Part shown: positions 25,034 to 34,349 of the stretch, piece by piece
Layout of the letters: each line of letters opens with the position of its first letter
How positions within the stretch are numbered: position 1 is the first letter of the stretch
Made by a program: the position numbers and the translations under genes
Assembly (NCBI RefSeq): GCF_026339735.1
Contig: NZ_JAPEQG010000001.1
Span: 7,338,501 to 7,402,500, forward strand
Source of the DNA: Streptomyces sp. NBC_01669
GTDB lineage: Bacteria; Actinomycetota; Actinomycetes; Streptomycetales; Streptomycetaceae
Length of the DNA stretch: 64,000 bases
Direction of reading: 5' to 3'
Notes under the pieces: model-generated
What the model was told of the DNA's origin: nothing
The model's database searches: none
What the model saw: only the letters and a program-made list of their open reading frames with translations

Positions 25034-25876
25034 ATGGCCACCCCCGAACTGATCTCCCCGCGATCGCCGCGCGTCGCCGCCGCCCGGCGCCTCGCCCGGC
25101 GCAATTTCCGGGGCAAGGAGCGACGGTTCATCGCCGAGGGGCCGCAGGCCGTGCGCGAGGCCGCCGAACACCGCGGCAGTGACGGCGAGCCGACCCTGCT
25201 GGAGCTCTTCGCCACCGTCGAGGCGGCCGAGCGGTACGCCGACATCATCGCCGCCGCCCATACGGCCGGCGCCCGGGTGCACCTCGCGGACGGCGACACG
25301 CTCGCCGATGTGTCGCAGACCGTCACCCCGCAAGGTCTCATCGGTGTCTGCCGGTTCCTCGACTCGCCGTTCGAGTCCGTCCTCGCCGCGAAGCCCACCC
25401 TGGTCGCCGTCCTCGCGCACGTACGCGACCCCGGGAACGCCGGTACGGTGCTGCGCTGCGCCGACGCCGCGGGCGCCGACGCCGTCGTCCTCACCGACGC
25501 CTCCGTCGACCTCTACAACCCCAAGTCCGTGCGCGCCTCGGTCGGCTCGCTCTTCCATCTGCCGGTCGTCGTGGGCGTACCGGTCGAGCAGGCCGTCCAG
25601 GGGCTGCGGGACGAGGGCGTACGGATCCTCGCCGCCGACGGCGCGGGCGACGACGACCTCGACGACGAGCTCGACGCGGGCACCATGGGCGGTCCCACCG
25701 CCTGGGTCTTCGGCAACGAGGCGTGGGGGCTGCCCGAGGAGACCCGGGCGCTGGCCGACGCCGTCGTCCGGGTGCCGATCCACGGCAAGGCGGAAAGCCT
25801 CAACCTCGCCACCGCGGCGGCCGTCTGCCTGTACGCCTCCGCCCGCGCCCAGCGCCCCCGCCGTACCGCAGGCTGA
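25034..25876 (+). CDS. TrmH/SpoU-family RNA 2'-O-methyltransferase
   Basis: 280 residues. A substrate-binding N-terminal segment (RRLARRNFRGKERRFIAEGPQAVREA) precedes a knotted SPOUT domain with motif 1 HVRDPGNAGTVLRCADAAGAD, motif 2 VFGNEAWGLPEE and motif 3 IPIHGKAESLNLATAAAVCLY-like residues (here VPIHGKAESLN). It most likely methylates 23S rRNA, as expected beside rplT. ATG 25034 is accepted without a strong ribosome site. Confidence 0.92.
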   Translation: MATPELISPRSPRVAAARRLARRNFRGKERRFIAEGPQAVREAAEHRGSDGEPTLLELFATVEAAERYADIIAAAHTAGARVHLADGDTLADVSQTVTPQGLIGVCRFLDSPFESVLAAKPTLVAVLAHVRDPGNAGTVLRCADAAGADAVVLTDASVDLYNPKSVRASVGSLFHLPVVVGVPVEQAVQGLRDEGVRILAADGAGDDDLDDELDAGTMGGPTAWVFGNEAWGLPEETRALADAVVRVPIHGKAESLNLATAAAVCLYASARAQRPRRTAG

Positions 25877-26008
25877 CCGGCCCCGTACCCCGCCGACCGG
25901 CGCACCGCAGCAGTGCGCCCCCACAGGGTGTCGCTCCGTCACCGACGACTAGTAGGGTGACGAACTCGGGGGCCCACTGCACCGGTTCGAGAGGTGGGGT
26001 ACGGGAAT

Positions 26009-27184
26009 ATGTCTGTCGGCATGAGCAGGCCGCGCGAGACACACGCGGCCGACGTGCGCGCCGACCGGGGTCCGGACGGTGAGAATTCCCCGGCCGACGG
26101 CGAGGGCAACGGCCCCGCGGACGACACCGTCGCATCCGGCATCGACCCGGACGACCTCCCCGACGGACTCGTCATCGCCGACCGGACGGGCCGGGTCATC
26201 TGCTTCAACTCGGCGGCAGCCCGGATCACCGCCGTACCCAGGACCGCCGCACTCGGCCGCCCGCTGGAGCACGTACTCCCGCTGGAGGACCTCAAGGGCC
26301 GACGCTGGTGGGCCCTGACCGATCCGTACGGCGGCCTCGCCACCCGGGTCGGCCAGCCCGAGCGGAATCTGCTGCTCCCCGGCGGCCGCGAGGTCCTGGT
26401 CGCCGCCCGGTACGTACGGGAGTACCCGACCGGTCCGGTACGCCGGCTGGTGATCAGTCTCCGGGGCACCGAGGCCCGTCGCCGCACCGAGCGCAGCCAC
26501 GCCGAACTGATCGCGATCGTCGCCCACGAGCTGCGCTCCCCGCTGACCTCCGTCAAGGGCTTCACCGCGACGCTGCTGGCCAAGTGGGAACGGTTCACCG
26601 ACGACCAGAAGCGCCTGATGCTGGAGACCGTCGACGCCGACGCCAACCGCGTCACCCGGCTCATCGCCGAGCTGCTCGACATCTCCCGGATCGACTCCGG
26701 CCGCCTGGAGCTGCGCCGCCAGCCGGTCGACCTCTCCGCCGCAGTGGAACGCCACGTCCAGGCCCTCACCGCCAACGGCCAGACGCCCGACCGCTTCCTC
26801 GTCCGCACCCGGCAGCCGCTGCCCGCAGTCTGGGCCGACCCGGACAAGGTCGACCAGGTCCTCGGCAACCTGCTGGAAAACGCGGTGCGCCACGGCGAGG
26901 GAACCGTCACCATTGAACTCGCACCCGCACCCGCGAAGAGCGACGAGAAGGGAACAGCCGTCACCGTGAGCGACGAAGGCCCCGGCATTCCCGAGGAGTC
27001 GATGGGCCGTGTCTTCACCCGCTTCTGGCGGGGGAGCAAGCGCGGCGGTACGGGGCTGGGTCTCTACATCGTCAAGGGCATCGTCGAGGCGCACGGCGGC
27101 ACGATCACGGTCGGCCGCGGCCCCGGCGGCGGCGCCGAATTCCGATTTATTCTGCCCGTGGGGGCTCCGGCTTTTCTGAAATAA
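26009..27184 (+). CDS. PAS-domain sensor histidine kinase
   Basis: About 391 residues, no transmembrane helix, so cytoplasmic. A flexible acidic N terminus is followed by a PAS domain (about 50-155, DGLVIADRTGRVICFNSAAARI), the phospho-acceptor H-box HAELIAIVAHELRSPLTSVKGF, and ATPase boxes N (NLLENAVRHG), G1 (DEGPGIPEE) and G2 (GGTGLGLYIVKGIV). No response regulator is adjacent, so it is an orphan kinase. GTG 25994 and ATG 26021 are alternative starts. Confidence 0.9.
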   Translation: MSVGMSRPRETHAADVRADRGPDGENSPADGEGNGPADDTVASGIDPDDLPDGLVIADRTGRVICFNSAAARITAVPRTAALGRPLEHVLPLEDLKGRRWWALTDPYGGLATRVGQPERNLLLPGGREVLVAARYVREYPTGPVRRLVISLRGTEARRRTERSHAELIAIVAHELRSPLTSVKGFTATLLAKWERFTDDQKRLMLETVDADANRVTRLIAELLDISRIDSGRLELRRQPVDLSAAVERHVQALTANGQTPDRFLVRTRQPLPAVWADPDKVDQVLGNLLENAVRHGEGTVTIELAPAPAKSDEKGTAVTVSDEGPGIPEESMGRVFTRFWRGSKRGGTGLGLYIVKGIVEAHGGTITVGRGPGGGAEFRFILPVGAPAFLK

Positions 27185-27353
27185 GAGAGTTTGCGAAGCA
27201 ATCAGGCAGGGCGGCGGCGGGCGACGGGAGGGCCTGAGCGGCCCGCGGGCTTCCTCCACCCCTCGTGGCCTTTAGACTCGACCTTTGGCACCTTTGCGTC
27301 CTCCAGTCGTCGAGCGGGGCCGCGCCACCAGCCAATCGGAAGCACGGGAAGAG

Positions 27354-28493
27354 ATGTCGGCACCGAACAAGTCGTACGACCCAGTCGAGGTCGAGGCACT
27401 GAAACCGGAAGAGATCGAGCGCATGCGGGACGAGGCGTTCGCCGCCTTCGCCGCCGCGGGCGACCTCGACGCGCTCGCCCAGGCGAAGACCGCGCACACC
27501 GGTGGTACCTCGCCCCTGTCCCTCGCCAACCGGGAGATCGGCGCACTGCCGCCCCAGGCCAAGGCCGAGGCGGGCAAGCGTGTGGGCCAGGCCCGCGGCG
27601 CCGTGAGCAAGGCCCTCGCCGCCCGTCAGGCGGAGCTGGAGGCCGAGCGGGACGCCCGTGTGCTGGTTGAGGAGGCGGTGGACGTCACGCTGCCGTACGA
27701 CCGCACCCCGGCCGGCGCCCGCCACCCCCTGACGACCATCATGGAGCGCGTCGCGGACGTCTTCGTGGCCATGGGCTACGAGGTCGCGGAGGGCCCCGAG
27801 GTCGAGGCGGAGTGGTTCAACTTCGACGCCCTGAACTTCGTGCCCGACCACCCGGCCCGGCAGATGCAGGACACCTTCTTCGTCCGGGGCACCGCGCCCG
27901 ACGGGAAGCCGACCACGGGTGACGAGTCCGGCATCGTGCTGCGTACGCACACCTCGCCGGTCCAGGCCCGCACCCTGCTCGACCGCGAGCCGCCCGTCTA
28001 CGTCGTCTGCCCCGGGCGGGTCTACCGCACCGACGAGCTCGACGCGACGCACACCCCGGTCTTCCACCAGATCGAGCTGCTCGCCGTCGACGAGGGCCTC
28101 ACCATGGCGGACCTCAAGGGCACCCTCGACCACATGGTCCAGGCGCTCTTCGGCCCCGAGATGAAGACCCGGCTGCGGCCGAACTTCTTCCCGTTCACCG
28201 AGCCGTCCGCCGAGATGGACATGGTCTGCTACGTCTGCCGCGGCACGTCCGTCGGCAACCCGGACCGCCCCTGCCGCACCTGCGGCAGCGAGGGCTGGAT
28301 CGAGCTCGGCGGCTGCGGCATGGTCAACCCCAAGGTGCTCATCGCCTGCGGCGTCGACCCCCAGAAGTACAGCGGATTCGCCTTCGGGTTCGGCATCGAA
28401 CGGATGCTGATGTTCCGCCACAACGTCGAAGACATGCGAGACATGGTCGAGGGTGACGTCCGGTTCACCCGGCCGTTCGGGATGGAGATCTGA
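27354..28493 (+). CDS. pheS: phenylalanyl-tRNA synthetase alpha subunit
   Basis: 379 residues. It has an N-terminal coiled coil (about 60-105), class II motifs including FDALNFVPDHPARQMQDTF and motif 3 GFAFGFGIERMLM. Residues 292, 295, 307 and 310 form C-x2-C-x11-C-x2-C in CYVCRGTSVGNPDRPCRTC, a zinc-knuckle-like insert absent from E. coli PheS. ATG follows GGGAAGAG. The 169-bp gap before it shows a TAGACT -10-like hexamer near 27272, but no T-box and no leader peptide rich in Phe codons. The stop and the pheT start share one base. Confidence 0.96.
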   Translation: MSAPNKSYDPVEVEALKPEEIERMRDEAFAAFAAAGDLDALAQAKTAHTGGTSPLSLANREIGALPPQAKAEAGKRVGQARGAVSKALAARQAELEAERDARVLVEEAVDVTLPYDRTPAGARHPLTTIMERVADVFVAMGYEVAEGPEVEAEWFNFDALNFVPDHPARQMQDTFFVRGTAPDGKPTTGDESGIVLRTHTSPVQARTLLDREPPVYVVCPGRVYRTDELDATHTPVFHQIELLAVDEGLTMADLKGTLDHMVQALFGPEMKTRLRPNFFPFTEPSAEMDMVCYVCRGTSVGNPDRPCRTCGSEGWIELGGCGMVNPKVLIACGVDPQKYSGFAFGFGIERMLMFRHNVEDMRDMVEGDVRFTRPFGMEI

Positions 28494-31003
28494 TGCGCGT
28501 CCCGCTTTCCTGGCTGCGGGAGTACGTCGACCTGCCGGCGACGGAGACCGGCCGTGACGTACAGGCCAAGCTCGTCGCCGTCGGTCTGGAGGTCGAGACC
28601 GTCGAGCACATCGGCGCCGGCCTCAAGGGCCCCCTGGTCGTCGGACAGGTACTGACCATCGAGGAGCTGGAGGGCTTCAAGAAGCCCATCCGCTTCTGCA
28701 CCGTCGACGTCGGCTCCGCCAACGGCACCGGTGAGCCGCAGGAGATCGTCTGCGGAGCCCGTAACTTCGCCGTCGGCGACAAGGTCGTCGTGGTCCTCCC
28801 CGGCGCCGTGCTGCCCGGCGACTTCGCGATCGCCGCACGCAAGACGTACGGCCGGACCTCGCACGGCATGATCTGCTCCACCGACGAGCTCGGCATGGGC
28901 GACGACGGCACGCACGGCATCATCGTGCTGTCGCCGGAGCACGAGGTCGGCACGGACGCGATCGAGCTGCTCCAGCTCGTCGACGAGGTCCTCGACATCG
29001 CCGTCACCCCTGACCGCGGCTACTGCCTCTCGATGCGCGGCGTCGCCCGTGAGACCGCCATCGCGTACGGGCTGCCGCTGCGTGACCCGGCTCTCCTCGA
29101 CGTGCCCGCGCCGAACGCGTTCGGCTACCCGGTGAAGGTGGCCGACCCGTTCGGCTGCGACCGGTTCACCGCGCGCACCGTCGTCGGCCTGGATCCCGAG
29201 GCGCGCTCCCCGATCTGGATGCAGCGCCGGCTGCAGAAGGCCGGGATGCGCCCGATCTCGCTCACCGTCGACATCACCAACTACGTGATGCTGGAGCTCG
29301 GCCAGCCGCTGCACGCCTACGACCGCACCCGTATCGACGGGCCGATCGGAGTGCGCCGCGCCCAGCAGGGCGAGAAGCTCACCACGCTCGACGGCACGGC
29401 CCGCGTCCTGGACGCCGAGGACCTGGTCATCACCGACAACCGCGGGCCGATCGGCCTCGCGGGGGTCATGGGCGGCGCCAACACCGAGATCGCCGACACC
29501 CAGAACGGTGGGAGCACCACCGAGGTCGTCATCGAGGCCGCGCACTTCGACGCGATCTCGATCGCCCGGACCGCACGCCGTCACAAGCTGTCCTCCGAGG
29601 CGTCCAAGCGCTTCGAGCGCGGCGCCGACCCCCAGGCCGCTGCCGCTGCCGCGCAGCGCACCGTCGACCTGTTGGTGCTGCTCGCGGGCGGCACCGCCGA
29701 GGCCGGCGTCACCGAGGTCGCGGCTCCGTCCGCGCCCCGCACCATCGCGATGCCCGCGGACCACCCCGACCGGGTGGCCGGTGTCGCGTACGGCCGTGAG
29801 ACCGTCGTACGCCGCCTCCAGCAGGTCGGCTGCGACGTCTACGGGCAGGACGAGCTCCTGGTCACCGTGCCGTCCTGGCGGCCCGACCTGAGCGAGCCGA
29901 ACGACCTCGCCGAGGAGGTCATCCGGCTGGAGGGGTACGAGAACCTCCCGTCCACGCTGCCGACTCCGCCGTCCGGGCGCGGGCTCACCGACCGCCAGCG
30001 GCTGCACCGCAGGGTCGGCCGGGCGCTCGCCGGAGCCGGCTATGTCGAGGCGCTGAACTACCCGTTCATCGGCGACTCGGTGCTGGACCAGCTCGGGTTC
30101 GACGCCGACGACGCCCGCCGCCGTACGGTCAAGCTCGTCAACCCGCTCTCCGACGAGGAGCCGGCGCTGCGCACCACGCTGCTGCCGGGCCTCCTCGGCG
30201 CACTGCGGCGCAACGACGGCCGCGGCAGCCATGACCTGGCTCTGTTCGAGACGGGACTGGTCTTCCGGCCGACCGGCGAGGAGACCGCGGCCGTACGGCT
30301 GCCCGTCGACCACCGTCCCGGCGACGAGCAGATCGCCGGGCTGAACGCTGCGCTGCCGCATCAGCCGCGCCGCGCGGCGGTCGTCCTCGCGGGCGCCCGC
30401 GAGCAGGCCGGCTGGTGGGGCAAGGGCCGCCCGGTCGGCTGGGCGGACTCCATCGAGGCCGCTCGTGCCATCGCCCGCGAGGCGGGTGTCGAGCTCACCG
30501 TCCGGAACGACCAGCACGCGCCGTGGCACCCCGGTCGGTGCGCCGCGCTGTTCGTCACGGCGAACGACGCGGAGGTCCTCGTCGGGCACGCCGGTGAGCT
30601 GCACCCGGGCGTCATCAAGGAGCTCCACCTGCCGGAGCGGACCTGCGCCATGGAGATCGACCTCGACCTCCTGGAGCAGGCCGTCGACGGCGCACTCCAG
30701 GCGCCGCGGATCTCCACCTTCCCGGTGGCGACCCAGGACGTCGCGCTGATCGTCGCGCAGGACGTGCCCGCCGCCGACGTGGAGCAGGCGTTGCGGGAGG
30801 GTGCGGGTGAACTCCTCGAATCACTGAGGCTGTTCGACGTGTTCACCGGTGAGCAGATCGGCGAGGGCAGGAAGTCCCTGGCGTACGCGCTGCGGTTCCG
30901 CGCGCCGGACCGCACCCTGACTGTCGACGAGGCCACGGCCGCCCGGGACGCGGCGGTCGCGCTGGCCGCGGAGCGGACGGGCGCGGTGCTGCGCGGCGCG
31001 TAG
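28493..31003 (+). CDS. pheT: phenylalanyl-tRNA synthetase beta subunit
   Basis: 836 residues, full length. Domains in order: tRNA-binding EMAP-like domain (about 40-150, GPLVVGQVLTIEELEGF), B3/B4 editing domain (about 210-375), B5 (about 400-475), core catalytic-like domain, and C-terminal FDX-ACB anticodon-binding domain (ISTFPVATQDVALIV onward). It works as the alpha2-beta2 tetramer with PheS. The coupled TGATG junction with pheS and the strong terminator after it define a two-gene operon. Confidence 0.97.
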   Translation: MRVPLSWLREYVDLPATETGRDVQAKLVAVGLEVETVEHIGAGLKGPLVVGQVLTIEELEGFKKPIRFCTVDVGSANGTGEPQEIVCGARNFAVGDKVVVVLPGAVLPGDFAIAARKTYGRTSHGMICSTDELGMGDDGTHGIIVLSPEHEVGTDAIELLQLVDEVLDIAVTPDRGYCLSMRGVARETAIAYGLPLRDPALLDVPAPNAFGYPVKVADPFGCDRFTARTVVGLDPEARSPIWMQRRLQKAGMRPISLTVDITNYVMLELGQPLHAYDRTRIDGPIGVRRAQQGEKLTTLDGTARVLDAEDLVITDNRGPIGLAGVMGGANTEIADTQNGGSTTEVVIEAAHFDAISIARTARRHKLSSEASKRFERGADPQAAAAAAQRTVDLLVLLAGGTAEAGVTEVAAPSAPRTIAMPADHPDRVAGVAYGRETVVRRLQQVGCDVYGQDELLVTVPSWRPDLSEPNDLAEEVIRLEGYENLPSTLPTPPSGRGLTDRQRLHRRVGRALAGAGYVEALNYPFIGDSVLDQLGFDADDARRRTVKLVNPLSDEEPALRTTLLPGLLGALRRNDGRGSHDLALFETGLVFRPTGEETAAVRLPVDHRPGDEQIAGLNAALPHQPRRAAVVLAGAREQAGWWGKGRPVGWADSIEAARAIAREAGVELTVRNDQHAPWHPGRCAALFVTANDAEVLVGHAGELHPGVIKELHLPERTCAMEIDLDLLEQAVDGALQAPRISTFPVATQDVALIVAQDVPAADVEQALREGAGELLESLRLFDVFTGEQIGEGRKSLAYALRFRAPDRTLTVDEATAARDAAVALAAERTGAVLRGA

Positions 31004-31051
31004 CGCGCCGACGGCGACCGGCCATCGAGGCCGAACCGGCCGCAGAAGATG

Positions 31052-31090
31052 AGGAGGGGGCGTATCCGGTTACCGGATACGCCCCCTCCT
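31052..31090 (+). terminator. pheST terminator
   Basis: An almost uninterrupted 19-bp stem (31052-31070 with 31072-31090) follows pheT by 50 bases and is followed by TCT. Confidence 0.92.
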
Positions 31091-31095
31091 TCTGC

Positions 31096-31439
31096 GCTCG
31101 CCGAACGGCGGGGACCGCACGCGGGCCCCGGCCCGGCCCGGGGGAACCCGGGTCCGGTCCGACCCCGCAGCCACCCTCCGATCAGTGGGCAGTAGGTCGT
31201 GCGATCCGGCGTCGTCCGCGCTGCCACGGAGTGTCGGGCAGGTCGGCAGAGCGAACGACGCGGGTGCGGGTCGTCAACTGTACGAGGGGGAGCAGACGAC
31301 CCGGCCGCCTCTTGCGAGGCGACTGATTCAACCGATTCGTACCCCGGTGCACCAGAGTGCGCGGCGGGACGGTTCGGGCATTCCGTTCACACCCCGTGTG
31401 AAACGTGCTCCACTGGGGCGACAGGCCTTAGGAGGGGCA
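31096..31439. promoter_or_regulatory. 344-bp intergenic region with palindrome TTCACAC-CCC-GTGTGAA
   Basis: No gene is seen. A perfect 7-bp inverted repeat with 3-bp centre (31386-31402) lies 38 bases before the start of the next regulator and is a candidate operator. The rest is GC-rich with no recognisable promoter pair. Confidence 0.45.
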
Positions 31440-32783
31440 ATGGAGCCCAACATCCTGCTCGAAGCCCTCATCGACGAGGCGGGCGTCTCCCGGGCAGGTC
31501 TTGCCGCGCACATCAACCAGGCCGGGCGTGCCCGCGGACTGTCCCTGCGGTACGAACACACGGCCGTGGCCCGCTGGTTGAAGGGCCAGCGGCCCCGCGG
31601 ACAGGCGCCCGACCTGATCTGCGAGGTGCTCGGCGACCGGCTGCGCCGACCGGTCTCCCTCGACGACATCGGCATGGCGACGTGCGGCGGCGGGGGCACG
31701 GTCGTGCCGGGCTCGACGCTCACCGGCTTCGTCGAACGGGCCACCGCGTTGTGGCGCTCGGACGAACAGCAGCGCCCGCACGTCCTCGCCGCGGCCGCCG
31801 TCACCGGCACGACGGCGGTCATGCCCGTCTGGGAGTGGGAGAACCCGCCTGAGGACGCCGATGTCTCCCGTGCCGGTCCGACACGCGTCGGCATGGCCGA
31901 CATAGCGATGCTGCGTGCCGCCCGCGCCCACTACGAACTGATGTACCGCAGGGCCGGCGGCATCGCGACGCGTTCCCGCATCGTCGGCTTCCTCAACGCC
32001 GAGACCGCCCCGCTGCTGCGTGGCGGCTACAGCGACGCGACCGGCCGTCAGTTGCACCGGGCGACCGGCGGGCTGGTGGCTGTCGCGGGCATCTGCGCGT
32101 ACGACTCCGACGCGCACGGTCTCGCCCAGCGCTACTTCCACCAGGCGCTGCGGCTGGCCAAGGCGAGCGGGGACCGGGGTCTCGGCGGGTATGTGATCGC
32201 CCTGCTGGTCAACCAGTTGCTGTTCCTCGCCGACTACCGGCAGTCCGTCGCCTTCGCGGAGGCGGCGCTGCGGGCCGCGGGACGGCACGTCACGCCCGCG
32301 CTGGCGGCCGATCTGTACGCGATGCAGGCGAAGGCGTACGCACACCTCGGCGACGGCTACAGCGCCCTGGAGTGCATCCGGCGAGCCGAGTCCGAGGCCG
32401 AGCGCATCCGCCCCGGCCATGAACCCGACGAGACGGGGTACGTCGAACCGGGCCTGGTCAATGTGCAGGTGGCGGAGGCCCTGCTCAGCCTCGGCGATCT
32501 GCCGGGGGCTCGGGAGCACGCCGCTGCGGCGGTCAGCACCCCGGCGCACGACCGGGGCCGGGTGCACCGGCTGGCCATCCTGACCCATATCGAGCTGCGG
32601 CAGGGGGAGGCGGACCGGGCGGCGGGCACGGCCGCGGAGATGGCGGAACGGGCCCGGGGGATGGAGTCGCAGCGGCTGCGGGACCGGCTGCGGGCGGTGC
32701 GCGAGGATCTGGTCGGGAGTGGCTGCGCAGACGCGGAACAGGCCGCCGAGCTGATCGACGGGGCGTTGCGCGTACCGCTGTGA
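31440..32783 (+). CDS. NsdA-like regulator (XRE-type HTH with TPR-like repeats)
   Basis: 447 residues. The N-terminal part (MEPNILLEALIDEAGVSRAG, HTAVARWLKGQRPRGQAPDLICEVLGDRL) is the divergent HTH seen in NsdA-type Streptomyces regulators. From about 155 onward lies a helical TPR-like array (RYFHQALRLAKASGDRGLGG, VAFAEAALRAAG, ALECIRRAESEAERIRPG). NsdA is a negative regulator of antibiotic production and sporulation in S. coelicolor; this is a paralogue-level match. GGAGGGG precedes ATG. It lies immediately before a TTA-containing Nudix gene, 87 bp away. Confidence 0.85.
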   Translation: MEPNILLEALIDEAGVSRAGLAAHINQAGRARGLSLRYEHTAVARWLKGQRPRGQAPDLICEVLGDRLRRPVSLDDIGMATCGGGGTVVPGSTLTGFVERATALWRSDEQQRPHVLAAAAVTGTTAVMPVWEWENPPEDADVSRAGPTRVGMADIAMLRAARAHYELMYRRAGGIATRSRIVGFLNAETAPLLRGGYSDATGRQLHRATGGLVAVAGICAYDSDAHGLAQRYFHQALRLAKASGDRGLGGYVIALLVNQLLFLADYRQSVAFAEAALRAAGRHVTPALAADLYAMQAKAYAHLGDGYSALECIRRAESEAERIRPGHEPDETGYVEPGLVNVQVAEALLSLGDLPGAREHAAAAVSTPAHDRGRVHRLAILTHIELRQGEADRAAGTAAEMAERARGMESQRLRDRLRAVREDLVGSGCADAEQAAELIDGALRVPL

Positions 32784-32839
32784 ACGTACTGAACGTACAC
32801 CGGGAACATTCCCCTCCGACGCTGCTCCTGCTGCCATGT

Positions 32840-32865
32840 TGCCACCAACGTGTCGGAAGGTGGCA
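32840..32865 (+). promoter_or_regulatory. inverted repeat overlapping the Nudix ribosome site
   Basis: TGCCACC (32840-32846) and GGTGGCA (32859-32865) form a 7-bp dyad with a 12-nt loop. The right arm overlaps the GGAAGGTGG purine stretch before the GTG at 32871. It could be an operator or an RNA hairpin hiding the ribosome site. Confidence 0.35.
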
Positions 32866-32870
32866 GAACT

Positions 32871-33401
32871 GTGCAGTGGACGAATCTGAACGAACAAACT
32901 GTGTATGAGAACCGCTGGTTCCGGGTCAATCTGGCGGATGTCGTTCTTCCCGACGGCCGTCACCTCGACCACTACCTCGTCCGGCTCCGGGCCGTCGCCG
33001 CGGCGACCGTCGTCAACGAGGCCAACGAGGTCCTGCTGCTGTGGCGGCACCGGTTCATCACCGACAGCTGGGGCTGGGAGCTCGCCGCCGGTGTCGTCGA
33101 GGACGGCGAGGACATCGAGGCCGCGGCCGCCCGGGAGATGGAGGAGGAGACCGGCTGGCGCCCGGGCCCGCTGCGGCCGCTGCTGACCGTGGAGCCGTCG
33201 AACGGCCTCACCGACGCCCGGCACCACCTCTACTGGGCCGAGGAGGCGACCTGGACCGGCCCCCCGCAGGACGATTTCGAGTCGTCGCGCCGCGAGTGGA
33301 TACCGCTCAAGCTGGTGCCCGACATGATCGCCCGGGGCGAGATACCGGCGGCCAACATGGTGGCCGGACTGCTGATGCTCCATCACTTACGGATCGGGTG
33401 A
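32871..33401 (+). CDS. Nudix hydrolase with a single TTA codon
   Basis: 176 residues. The Nudix box is complete: GVVEDGEDIEAAAAREMEEETGW (G-x5-E-x7-REUxEExGU). The fold around it resembles ADP-ribose/NDP-sugar pyrophosphatases (VYENRWFRVNLADVVLPDG at the N terminus). The fourth codon from the end is TTA (33387-33389), the only in-frame TTA I found in the window, so full translation should need the bldA leucyl-tRNA. GTG 32871 is preferred for its purine-rich upstream site; GTG 32850 is in frame. Confidence 0.92.
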   Translation: MQWTNLNEQTVYENRWFRVNLADVVLPDGRHLDHYLVRLRAVAAATVVNEANEVLLLWRHRFITDSWGWELAAGVVEDGEDIEAAAAREMEEETGWRPGPLRPLLTVEPSNGLTDARHHLYWAEEATWTGPPQDDFESSRREWIPLKLVPDMIARGEIPAANMVAGLLMLHHLRIG

Positions 33402-33424
33402 GCCACGCCGCCCACGCGATCGGT

Positions 33425-33449
33425 GCCGGCCGGGACATCCCCGGCCGGC
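33425..33449. terminator. bidirectional terminator
   Basis: GCCGGCCGGG (33425-33434) pairs with CCCGGCCGGC (33440-33449) across a 5-nt loop between the convergent Nudix and dehydrogenase genes. Confidence 0.75.
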
Positions 33450-33476
33450 CCCGCAGGCGGTACGACGACCGGCAGG

Positions 33477-34349
33477 TCAGGAGTACGGGTAGAAGCCCGA
33501 GCCCGTCTTGCGGCCGAGCCGGCCCGCGTCGACCATGCGCTGGAGCAGCGGGGGAGCGGCGTACAGCGGTTCCTTGAACTCGGCGTACATCGAGTCGGCG
33601 ACCGAGGCCACGGTGTCCAGGCCGATGAGGTCGGAGAGCTTCAGCGGGCCCATCGGGTGGGCGCAGCCGAGCTCCATGCCGTTGTCGATGTCCTCGCGGC
33701 TGGCGATACCCGACTCGAACATCCGGATCGCGGAGAGGAGATACGGGATCAGCAGAGCGTTGACGACGAAGCCGGAGCGGTCCTGGGCGCGGATCGGATG
33801 CTTGCCCAGCACGTCCTGCACCAGTGCCTCGGAGCGCCGGACCGTCTCGTCGGACGTGGTCAGAGCGGGGATCAGCTCGACGAGCTTCTGCACCGGGGCC
33901 GGGTTGAAGAAGTGGATGCCCATGACCTGGTCCGGGCGGGACGTCGCCACAGCCAGTTTCACCAGCGGGATGGAGGAGGTGTTGGAGGCGAGAATCGCGT
34001 CCTTCCGGGTCACCACCTGGTCGAGCACCTGGAAGATCTCGGTCTTGACCTGCTCGTTCTCCACGACGGCCTCGATCACGAGATCGCGGTCGGCGAACTC
34101 GCCGAGGTCGGTGGTGAAGCTGAGGCGGCCGAGTGTCTCGTCGCGCTCCTCCTCGGTGATCTTGCCGCGTTCGGCGGCCTTCGAGAGGGAGTTGTGGAGC
34201 CGGGTGCGACCGATCTCCAGCGCCTCGCCGGTGGTCTCGGCCACCATGACGTCGAGTCCGCTGCGGGCGCACACCTCCGCGATGCCTGCGCCCATTTGGC
34301 CACAGCCCACCACTCCGACGCGTGCAATGTCGGCCATAGAGTCCGTCAC
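33477..34349 (-). CDS. 3-hydroxybutyryl-CoA dehydrogenase
   Basis: 290 residues. The N-terminal Rossmann domain starts VGVVGCGQMGAGIAEV, the family signature HFFNPAPVQKLVELIP contains the catalytic His, and the C-terminal helical domain has RSGFVVNALLIPYLL and NGMELGCAHPMGPLKLSDLIGLD. It interconverts acetoacetyl-CoA and 3-hydroxybutyryl-CoA in butyrate or polyketide-precursor metabolism. GTG 34349 has AAAGG upstream; ATG 34337 is an alternative. Confidence 0.95.
   Translation of the reverse strand: MTDSMADIARVGVVGCGQMGAGIAEVCARSGLDVMVAETTGEALEIGRTRLHNSLSKAAERGKITEEERDETLGRLSFTTDLGEFADRDLVIEAVVENEQVKTEIFQVLDQVVTRKDAILASNTSSIPLVKLAVATSRPDQVMGIHFFNPAPVQKLVELIPALTTSDETVRRSEALVQDVLGKHPIRAQDRSGFVVNALLIPYLLSAIRMFESGIASREDIDNGMELGCAHPMGPLKLSDLIGLDTVASVADSMYAEFKEPLYAAPPLLQRMVDAGRLGRKTGSGFYPYS

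Noticed and set aside
27185..27353. T-box or Phe-rich leader peptide before pheS
   Set aside because: No T-box sequence and no short frame with consecutive Phe codons is present.
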